A stretch of 11,133 bases of DNA from SKVL01 sp964559575 (GTDB lineage: Bacteria > Patescibacteriota > Minisyncoccia > Phycocordibacterales > CSBR16-193). Positions 1 to 6,124 of this stretch are shown here, one piece after another. The stretch spans positions 1 to 11,133 of the forward strand of contig CAZLGQ010000020.1 in NCBI GenBank assembly GCA_964559575.1. The letters run 5' to 3'. Under the pieces are notes generated by a model. The model was given only the letters and a program-made list of their open reading frames with translations. It had not been told where the DNA came from and did no database searches. The position numbers and the translations under genes are program-made. The first letter of the stretch is position 1; every line of letters starts with the position of its first letter.

Positions 1-87
1 GATACTATAGCTTCAACAGAAACTGATCAAGCAGATAAACCGCTTGAAGATATTGTTATAAAAGAAATTTCAGTAATTACAGATTAG
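1..87 (+). CDS. C-terminal end of an unrecognised protein (5' truncated)
   Basis: An open frame enters from the left edge and gives 28 codons ending in TAG at 85-87. The tail is polar and acidic, ending in KEISVITD, and has no motif I recognise. The intrinsic terminator that begins 15 bases after the stop supports a real gene end here. Function cannot be inferred. The frame choice rests on the lack of stops and on the terminator position. Confidence 0.55.
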   Translation, partial: DTIASTETDQADKPLEDIVIKEISVITD

Positions 88-101
88 ATAAAAGAAAAAT
101 T

Positions 102-133
102 AAGAAAAACCATGTTAAAACATGGTTTTTCTT
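102..133 (+). terminator. Intrinsic (Rho-independent) terminator, probably bidirectional
   Basis: A near-perfect inverted repeat: the AAGAAAAACCATGTT arm and its complement AACATGGTTTTTCTT flank a two-base AA centre. The stem has a CCATG/CATGG core and A/T flanks, so a T-run follows the GC core on both strands. It ends the gene entering from the left and insulates pheS. Confidence 0.85.
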
Positions 134-163
134 TACTGTTTTTAAAAGTTCTGGTAATATAAT
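132..163 (+). promoter_or_regulatory. pheS: Candidate sigma70-type promoter for pheST
   Basis: A consensus TATAAT lies at 158-163, overlapping TAATAT at 155-160. A weak -35-like TTTACT at 132-137 is 17 bases upstream of the TAATAT register and 20 upstream of the TATAAT register. Transcription would start near 170 and leave a leader of about 36 bases. The position, between a terminator and the first gene of the unit, makes it plausible. The -35 match is poor and this AT-rich context produces -10-like words by chance. Confidence 0.5.
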
Positions 164-205
164 TATGTTCAATTAGTTTTAAATAACTATTTTATTTCAA
201 AAAAC

Positions 206-1255
206 ATGAATGACTCAGAAGAAAAAAAATCAGATATGGAAGATTTGATGGAAGAGTTGGAAAAAGACATGTCTGAAATTGATTCTCTTGAAAGTTTAAA
301 AAAAAATCAAGAGAAATATCTAGGTAAAAAAGGTTTAGTTAAAAGACTTTTTAATGAAATAAAATCTTTCTCAGGTGAAGAAAAGATAAAAAGAGCTTCT
401 TTAATACAGAAACTACAAAAAAGAGCAACTGAACTTATTGAAAAAAAAGAAGAGATTCTTAAAAAGGAACATATTGATAGTAAAATAAAAGAAGAAGCTG
501 AAAGTTTAGATTACTCCGTACCTAAGGTGGGTCATATTCATCCCATAACTCAAACTGTGGCGATGTTAAATAAGGTGTTTAAAGGTATGGGTTATAGTGT
601 TTTAGATGGACCTGAGTTGGAAACAGATGAATACTGTTTTCAACGTTTAAATGTTCCCAAAGATCATCCTGCCAGGGATATGCAAGATACTATTTATGTG
701 GAAAGTCCCAAGGTTCTTTTAAGAACTCAGGTTTCATCTGTTGAGGCTAGAGTATTGGAACTTTATAAACCTCCTTTTAAAATAGTTTGTCCCGGTAGAG
801 TTTATAGAAATGAAAAAACAAACAAAAGTAATCATTTTATATTTCACCACTATCAAGGGGTGGTAGTAATGGAGAAGATAACCCTAAAAGATCTTTTTGG
901 AACTATGAGCTGTCTTTTTAAGTCTATATATGGTCCTGATGTAAAATATAGATTTAGGAATAAATATTATCCCGAAGTGGAACCGGGAGTTGGTCCGGAT
1001 ATGCTTTGTTTTAACTGTAAAGGAAAAGGTTGTGTTGTTTGTAAAAATGTTGGATGGATAGAGATGGGGGGAGCTGGAATAATTCATCCCAATGTTTTAA
1101 GTCAGGCCGGAATAGATCCTAAGAAATGGAAGGGTTTTGCTTTTGGGATGGGACTTGATAGATTTGTTATGGCTAAGTATAAAGTTACAGACATAAGAAC
1201 TCTTCTTGGAGGAGATCTTGCATATAAATATTACGAAAATGAAAATACTTTATAG
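206..1255 (+). CDS. pheS: Phenylalanyl-tRNA synthetase alpha subunit
   Basis: This is the catalytic class II subunit of the cytoplasmic (alpha-beta)2 enzyme that attaches phenylalanine to tRNA-Phe. Residues 1-95 form a charged helical arm containing the family's YLGKKG (38-43). Motif 1 is around HPITQTVAMLNKV (112-124), motif 2 is PGRVYRNE (196-203), and motif 3 is GFAFGMGLDR (310-319). A four-cysteine zinc knuckle (C268, C271, C276, C279) precedes GWIEMGGAGIIHP, as in many bacterial PheS. At 349 residues the length is normal. ATG 206 gives a normal N-terminus, but ATG 236 or 248 could also serve; no Shine-Dalgarno separates them. Several residues that contact the amino acid's amino group differ from Thermus PheS (see findings). 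The gene overlaps pheT by 17 bases, which suggests coupled translation. Confidence 0.97.
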   Translation: MNDSEEKKSDMEDLMEELEKDMSEIDSLESLKKNQEKYLGKKGLVKRLFNEIKSFSGEEKIKRASLIQKLQKRATELIEKKEEILKKEHIDSKIKEEAESLDYSVPKVGHIHPITQTVAMLNKVFKGMGYSVLDGPELETDEYCFQRLNVPKDHPARDMQDTIYVESPKVLLRTQVSSVEARVLELYKPPFKIVCPGRVYRNEKTNKSNHFIFHHYQGVVVMEKITLKDLFGTMSCLFKSIYGPDVKYRFRNKYYPEVEPGVGPDMLCFNCKGKGCVVCKNVGWIEMGGAGIIHPNVLSQAGIDPKKWKGFAFGMGLDRFVMAKYKVTDIRTLLGGDLAYKYYENENTL

Positions 1256-3203
1256 TGATATTAAAAAAATGGTCCCGGGTTTGAAAAAAACCCCTCAAGA
1301 AGTAGCCGAAGCTCTTACTTTAACCGGTTTTATGCTGGATGAGTTTCAAGAGGTTGAGTATCAAAATAAAAAGGATCATTTAATTGGTTTGGAGGTAAGA
1401 CAGAACCGACCGGATGGTCTTTCTGTTTTTGGTGTAGCCAGAGAAGTTGCCGCTTATTATGGTCTTAAATTAAAGTTACCAACTGAAGAAATACCTAAAA
1501 CTTCAAAAAGTAAACCGGCTATTAAAATTGAAGAAAAAGATCTGGTTAAAAAAGTGAAGGCTGTTAGCATTAAAGGGATAAAGAATTCCGAATCTCCTGA
1601 TTGGTTAAAACAGTTTCTTTCTTTTTATGATATTAACTCTATAAATTTACCTGTTGATATATCTAATTACGTTATGTTGATGACCGGTTACCCGTCTCAT
1701 CTTTTTGATGCAGATAAACTAAATGGAGGTCTTGTTTGGTCTTTGAATAATCAATTTGATCGAATAGTTACATTAGACGGATCTGAAATTGAACTTAATA
1801 AAGATGAAATGATCATTAAAGATGATAAGAATATTTTATGTTTAGCTGGTATTGTTGGAGGAGAGGTAGCTAAAATAGATTTGGAAACAAAGAACATTGT
1901 TTTAGAAATGGCGGTGTATGAACACTCATTAATAGGAAGAAATGCCAGAAGTTTAAATATGGTAACTGAAGCCAGTAATAGACTTTCTAAGAATTTGGAT
2001 CCGGCCGGAGTGAATGAGTCTTTTAAACTGTTAGTTTCTATGATACTTAAATACTGTGGGGGAGAGATAAGTACATCTGTTTTTGATCATTCTTCCAAAA
2101 AAGAAAGGTCTTCAGTTATAAAATTTGATCTCAGTTTACCCGGGATCTATGCCGGAGTTGATATTTCTGAAAAAAGATCTTTAAAGATATTAAAAGATCT
2201 GGGCTTTGAAGTAAAAGGAACCGGAAAAAAGGTTGATGTAATTCCTCCCGTGGGAAGAAAGGATGTATCATTACCGGAAGATCTAGTGGAGGAAGTTATA
2301 AGAATATTTGGTTATAACAAAGTACCTCATGAAGAAACTCCTGTTTTAGAGGTTGTAGATAATATAACTCCTCTGAATATAGTTCTTGCTGACAAGATGA
2401 GAAATGTATTAACATCTTTAGGTTTTGATGAGGTTCTTTCTAAACCTATGGTTAGAAAGGGAGAGAACTCTCGTACAAATTATTTGAACTGGAAAGAGAT
2501 AACGACAGAAAATGCCATTAATGAAGAGTATCCCGATTTAAGACAGACTACCGCTATTGGGCTTTTGAATACTTCTAAAAAACATCTTAAAAAGAATATA
2601 AAGTATGTAAATTTATTTGAAATAGGAAAGGTTTTTGGTAAAAGAAAAGCAGGTTATGAAGAGCGTGAATTATTAGGGATCTTTCATAGTCCTTATTCCT
2701 CAGAAGTTTCTATTTCTGATTTTAAAAATACTGTTGAAAAGACTTTAAGATCCATAGGGCTTGTAGATATATCTTATAAAGAATCAAAAAGTATACCGGA
2801 AGTAGCAAATCCTTATTCCTGTTGGGAGGTTTTAGCTAAAGACAAAGTTATCGGTTTGATTTATAAGATCAAACCCCATGAGATCAAAAGAAACTCTTAC
2901 TTTTCAGAGTTTGATCTGGAAAGTATCTTAAAGGTTTTAAAAAATATAGATAGTAAATCAACAGTTGAGCTTAATCAAAAACTTATTGTTTTAGATGCTA
3001 ATATTGAAATAAATAAAGATGATGATCTATTTAAACATTTAAAAGATGTAAAAAAGAAGATCGGACATAGTAACATATGGGCCATAAGTGTTGTTGACGA
3101 GTTTCCTCTAAAAGATCGTATAAGATACACGGTTAGAGTTTCTTACTATAATTTATCTGACCAAAAAGCTAAAGATATACATTTAAAAGTTTTTGGTTCT
3201 TAA
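1239..3203 (+). CDS. pheT: Phenylalanyl-tRNA synthetase beta subunit, short form lacking the B2 domain
   Basis: This is the non-catalytic subunit, which supports tRNA binding and editing of misacylated Tyr-tRNA-Phe. Domains in order: B1 (about 1-80, with NRPDGLSVFGVAREVAAYYG); B3/B4 editing domain (about 105-285, with TGYPSHLFD, TLDG, LAGIVGG and TEASNRLSKNLDP); B5 (about 293-366, with GRKDVSLPEDLVEEVIRIFG); catalytic-like core (about 380-560, with NEEYPDLRQTTAIGLL); and an FDX-ACB-like anticodon-binding end (about 575-654). B1 is uninterrupted: the OB-fold tRNA-binding B2 domain normally inserted near residue 40 is absent, giving 654 residues against about 790-800 in E. coli. The FDX-ACB domain also stops early. 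The ATG at 1239 was chosen because MKILYSDIKK aligns with the family N-terminus. The in-frame TTG at 1206 would add 11 unrelated residues lying inside pheS. Confidence 0.96.
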   Translation: MKILYSDIKKMVPGLKKTPQEVAEALTLTGFMLDEFQEVEYQNKKDHLIGLEVRQNRPDGLSVFGVAREVAAYYGLKLKLPTEEIPKTSKSKPAIKIEEKDLVKKVKAVSIKGIKNSESPDWLKQFLSFYDINSINLPVDISNYVMLMTGYPSHLFDADKLNGGLVWSLNNQFDRIVTLDGSEIELNKDEMIIKDDKNILCLAGIVGGEVAKIDLETKNIVLEMAVYEHSLIGRNARSLNMVTEASNRLSKNLDPAGVNESFKLLVSMILKYCGGEISTSVFDHSSKKERSSVIKFDLSLPGIYAGVDISEKRSLKILKDLGFEVKGTGKKVDVIPPVGRKDVSLPEDLVEEVIRIFGYNKVPHEETPVLEVVDNITPLNIVLADKMRNVLTSLGFDEVLSKPMVRKGENSRTNYLNWKEITTENAINEEYPDLRQTTAIGLLNTSKKHLKKNIKYVNLFEIGKVFGKRKAGYEERELLGIFHSPYSSEVSISDFKNTVEKTLRSIGLVDISYKESKSIPEVANPYSCWEVLAKDKVIGLIYKIKPHEIKRNSYFSEFDLESILKVLKNIDSKSTVELNQKLIVLDANIEINKDDDLFKHLKDVKKKIGHSNIWAISVVDEFPLKDRIRYTVRVSYYNLSDQKAKDIHLKVFGS

Positions 3204-3217
3204 GAAATTAAGTACCA

Positions 3218-4954
3218 TTACATTTCTTCCAAGGTGTCTATTCCTAAAAGGGATAGACCTTTTTTAATAGCTTCTGCTGAAGCTAAAACAAGAGCTAACT
3301 TTTGACTTGATAGATCTTTATCCTCACTTACCACTTGGTGTTCGTTGTAGAATTTATGGAAGGCTTTTGCCAGATCATAAACAGCAATGGTTAAAACAGA
3401 AGGACTGTATGAAGAGGCTGCAGATTTGATGACTTCGGGGAAATTTATGATCTTTTGGGCAAGTACACGTTCTTCCGGATTGTTTCCAAGTTTATCAAAG
3501 TTTTCTTTGGAAGCTTTTATGTCAGCTTCTTTTGCTTTTTTAGTAATACTAATAGCTCTTGCATAAGCATATTGAACATAAGGTCCGGTTACTCCCTCAA
3601 AAGATATTGATTCCTTTGGGTTAAAAAGTATTTTATTTTTCGGACTGGTTTTTAATATGAAAAATTTAATTGCTCCAAGTCCTATTTTGTTTGCTCTTTC
3701 TTTGATTTCTTCTTCTGAAAGATCTTTTTTGTGTCTTTCCTTAATTTCTTTAGCTGCCAGATCAATAACTTCTTTAGCTAGATCGTCAGCGTCAACAACC
3801 GTTCCTTCTCGAGATTTCATTTTTCCATCAGGAAGTTCTACCGTGTTATATGATAGGTGGTAACATTTATCAGCCCAAGGGTATCCTAATGCTTTTAATG
3901 CAGAAAAAAGAGTTTTAAAATAGTATTCCTGTTCACTTCCTACAAGATGAATGGATGCTTTAAGGTCAAAATCTGTTGCTTTTTGTTTAGCAAGTGCAAT
4001 ATCTTGAGTGGCATATACTGAAGTACCATCTTCTCTTAGTAACGTTAATATTTTGTTTTTTCCGTCTTGATCTGGTTTGATCTCTTCTTTTGGGAGTTTA
4101 AATATAACTGATTCTTTTGGTCCTTTAGAGAATATTCCTTTTTCTAATCCCTCAAGAATGGTTTTTTTACCTTCTTTATATATTTCTGATTCAAAGTATA
4201 TAATATCAAATTCAAAACCAAAATTTTTATAGGTTTCTTCAAATCCTGATAAAACCCAATCATTCATTTTTTTCCATATTTTTATTGTTTCAGGATCCCC
4301 TTCTTCCCATTTTTTTAAAAGGTTTTGAGCTTCTTCTAATATTGAAGGGTCTTCTTTTTCTTTTTTAGAAAAAAGGACATAGTAATCACCTACAAAGTGG
4401 TCACCTTTCTTACCTTCACTCTCCGGAGTATTACCGTTTCCAAATTTTTTCCAAGCCAACATTGATTTACATATATGTATACCTCTATCGTTTACAATAT
4501 TTGCTTTAACTACGTTTTTACCGGAGAAATCTAAAATGGAAGAAAGTGACATTCCAAGAACGCCGTTTCTCACATGACCCAAATGGAGAGGTTTGTTGGT
4601 ATTAGGGGATAGATATTCTACCATTGTTACTTTTTCTTCTTTTTTCTTTGTTGGTTCTATTTTTTTATTACAGGCTTCATTAAATAGATCGTTTTCATTT
4701 ATTTTTACATTTATGTACGGACCTATTGCATTAAATAAGGCGAAATCACTCTTGTTCATTTCTAAAGATAACTCTTTTGCAACTGTTGCAGGGTCTTTTT
4801 TAAACTGTTTTGCTAACAAGAAACATTCTATAGCAAAATCTCCCATTGTTATGTTGGGAGGTACGTCAATGGATATATTTTCATTTGTCTTTTCGTTGTA
4901 CTTTTGTATACAGGCTTCATTAAATATTTCTTTTATTTTTTCTTTTATTTTCAT
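3218..4954 (-). CDS. argS: Arginyl-tRNA synthetase
   Basis: A monomeric class Ia synthetase that charges tRNA-Arg; family members usually need the tRNA for amino acid activation. An N-terminal tRNA-recognition domain (about 1-95) contains the family's MGDFA. The Rossmann catalytic domain carries SPNTNKPLHLGHVRN with the HIGH-type HLGH at 124-127, then VNDRGIHICKSMLAW. The KMSKS-equivalent loop is GKMKSREG (377-384). The DALR-type helical anticodon-binding domain (about 455-578) starts at GPYVQYAYAR and ends in LEEM, close to the usual C-terminus. At 578 residues it is complete. The ATG is 13 bases below a TATTAT word on the minus strand (4968-4973) and has no Shine-Dalgarno. It converges on pheT. 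FNEAC occurs twice (11-15 and 91-95), encoded by an 18-base direct repeat. Confidence 0.97.
   Translation of the reverse strand: MKIKEKIKEIFNEACIQKYNEKTNENISIDVPPNITMGDFAIECFLLAKQFKKDPATVAKELSLEMNKSDFALFNAIGPYINVKINENDLFNEACNKKIEPTKKKEEKVTMVEYLSPNTNKPLHLGHVRNGVLGMSLSSILDFSGKNVVKANIVNDRGIHICKSMLAWKKFGNGNTPESEGKKGDHFVGDYYVLFSKKEKEDPSILEEAQNLLKKWEEGDPETIKIWKKMNDWVLSGFEETYKNFGFEFDIIYFESEIYKEGKKTILEGLEKGIFSKGPKESVIFKLPKEEIKPDQDGKNKILTLLREDGTSVYATQDIALAKQKATDFDLKASIHLVGSEQEYYFKTLFSALKALGYPWADKCYHLSYNTVELPDGKMKSREGTVVDADDLAKEVIDLAAKEIKERHKKDLSEEEIKERANKIGLGAIKFFILKTSPKNKILFNPKESISFEGVTGPYVQYAYARAISITKKAKEADIKASKENFDKLGNNPEERVLAQKIINFPEVIKSAASSYSPSVLTIAVYDLAKAFHKFYNEHQVVSEDKDLSSQKLALVLASAEAIKKGLSLLGIDTLEEM
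4669..4926 (-). repeat. 18-base direct repeat inside argS
   Basis: The plus-strand word TACAGGCTTCATTAAATA occurs at 4669-4686 and again at 4909-4926. The copies are exactly 240 bases (80 codons) apart, in the same frame. Both encode FNEAC, preceded by I or L. The bases flanking each copy differ, so the identity is confined to these 18 positions. Confidence 0.85.
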
Positions 4955-5107
4955 ATTTAATTTTTGTATAATAATAAAAATATATCATACAATAACACGA
5001 ACATCTAGATAAATAGTCAATGATATATTTAAAATATTTTTTATTAAACAATTTAATTGTTAGAATAAAAGAAGAGTTTTTAATTTTATTTGAAGTAATA
5101 GTTAGAT
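4955..5107. promoter_or_regulatory. Divergent intergenic region between argS and the exchanger, with two inverted repeats
   Basis: This 153-base, very AT-rich stretch must hold start signals for both flanking genes. It contains a perfect 11-base inverted repeat: AAATATATCAT (4978-4988) and ATGATATATTT (5020-5030), separated by 31 bases. It also contains a perfect 15-base palindrome with an odd centre, AACAATTTAATTGTT (5047-5061). A TATTAT word on the minus strand (4968-4973) is a possible argS -10 box. On the plus strand I see only weak signals, for example TTGTTA at 5058-5063 followed 17 bases later by TAATTT. The repeats could be operators or hairpins, or chance in AT-rich DNA. I see no RNA gene and no credible small reading frame. 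Confidence 0.4.
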
Positions 5108-6079
5108 ATGTTTCCTGAGGCAATTGTTTATATTTTAATATTTATTTTTTCTTGTACGATTTTTTATTTTACCGGTAGTTGGATAGTGGGAGGAGTAATA
5201 AAGATATCTTACAAATTAGGTTGGAAGGAGTTTGTTTTAGCATTTTTAGTAATGGCTTTTACGGCTTCACTTCCTAATTTCTTTGTTGGAATAACTTCAG
5301 CTATAAGAGGAGTACCTGAACTTTCTTTTGGTGATGTTATAGGGGGAAACCTGATAGCTTTGACTATTGCCGCTCCATTGGCTTTAATGTTTTCCTTTAG
5401 AAAAGAAATAACAGCTTTTAGTCGTACTGTTCAATGGTCTCTTTTCTTTACTTTAGGAGCCGCTTTTTTACCCAGTGTTTTGGTTTTTAATGGTTCTTTA
5501 AGTAGGATAGATGGTCTTATTTTAATAATGTTTTTTGTTATTTATGTTTTTTGGCTTTTTCGTAAAAGAGAACGTTTTATGTTAATTGGAAAAAATAATA
5601 TAAAACCCAAGAGTGAGGATTCTTCTTTGAATAGAATGGATATTTTCAAAATTATAGCAGGTCTGTTTTTAATAGTTGTTGCCGCTCAAGGTATTGTGGT
5701 TTCGGCGACATACTTTGCGGAAGGTTTTGGTTTATCTTTATTTTTGATAGGTATTTTGATCGTTGGTGTTGGAAACGCTCTTCCACAAATATATTTTTCT
5801 TCAGCAGCTTCTTTTAAAGGAGAAAATTGGATTTTATTAGGAAGTATTATGGGTTCTGTGGTTATTCCGGCCACTCTTGTTTTAGGAATTGTTTCTTTAA
5901 TAAACCCAATAAATGTTGATAATATTGATGTGGCTATGGTGGGACGTATTTTTTTAATGTTTGCAGCGGTAGTGTTTTTCTTTTCTCTTAAAACAAGTCA
6001 TAAGCTCATCTTACAAGAAGCTTTATTACTTTTATCAATTTATGGAGCGTTTTTGTTTTACATATTTTTCATTTACTAA
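5108..6079 (+). CDS. CaCA-type sodium/calcium exchanger family membrane protein with altered ion-site residues
   Basis: A 323-residue inner-membrane protein with about ten hydrophobic segments in two halves, joined by a polar loop (about 150-178). Each half carries an alpha-repeat of the CaCA (YrbG/NCX) superfamily: TASLPNFFVGITSAIRG followed by GDVIGGN (52-81), and NALPQIYFSSAASFKGE followed by GSIMGS (223-250). Family members exchange Ca2+ or another cation for Na+ or H+. The Glu of the SLPE signature in both repeats, which coordinates Ca2+ in NCX_Mj, is here Asn57 and Gln227. The third position of the second GSN-type motif is Val251. Fold membership is well supported; the transported ion is not, and Ca2+ should not be assumed. 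Length is normal. ATG 5108 starts just before the first membrane segment. The gene stands alone after a divergent region. Confidence 0.85.
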   Translation: MFPEAIVYILIFIFSCTIFYFTGSWIVGGVIKISYKLGWKEFVLAFLVMAFTASLPNFFVGITSAIRGVPELSFGDVIGGNLIALTIAAPLALMFSFRKEITAFSRTVQWSLFFTLGAAFLPSVLVFNGSLSRIDGLILIMFFVIYVFWLFRKRERFMLIGKNNIKPKSEDSSLNRMDIFKIIAGLFLIVVAAQGIVVSATYFAEGFGLSLFLIGILIVGVGNALPQIYFSSAASFKGENWILLGSIMGSVVIPATLVLGIVSLINPINVDNIDVAMVGRIFLMFAAVVFFFSLKTSHKLILQEALLLLSIYGAFLFYIFFIY

Positions 6080-6088
6080 ATTTAGTCT

Positions 6089-6117
6089 TTGCTCCTGTCT
6101 GTTTATCTCTGTATAAT
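6089..6117 (+). promoter_or_regulatory. Promoter for the ATPase operon, predicting a leaderless transcript
   Basis: A perfect TATAAT lies at 6112-6117, with TTGCTC at 6089-6094 exactly 17 bases upstream as a -35 that matches only at TTG. Only seven bases (AAAAAGA) separate the -10 box from the ATG at 6125. Transcription would therefore start at or within a base or two of the start codon. This supports 6125 as the start and argues against the in-frame TTG at 6089, which would lie in the -35 box. Confidence 0.65.
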
Positions 6118-6124
6118 AAAAAGA

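Noticed and set aside
884..1087. Minus-strand reading frame inside pheS
   Set aside because: It lies opposite the PheS zinc knuckle and catalytic core, with low-complexity composition and no family resemblance; other short minus-strand frames within the exchanger and ATPase genes fail likewise.
1208..1214. GGAGGAG as a Shine-Dalgarno for pheT
   Set aside because: It is 24 bases from the ATG, beyond working distance, and encodes conserved glycines near the PheS C-terminus.
1206..1238. Upstream in-frame TTG start for pheT
   Set aside because: It would add 11 residues with no match to the family N-terminus, deep inside pheS; MKILYSDIKK at 1239 aligns with the normal PheT start.
3657..5012. Plus-strand reading frames opposite argS
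   Set aside because: They mirror the argS coding strand and show no independent motif or start signal; argS is complete with all its signatures.
6089..6124. Upstream in-frame TTG start for the ATPase, adding a short hydrophobic segment
   Set aside because: The extension overlaps the -35 and -10 boxes and is too short for a membrane helix; ATG 6125 fits the promoter.
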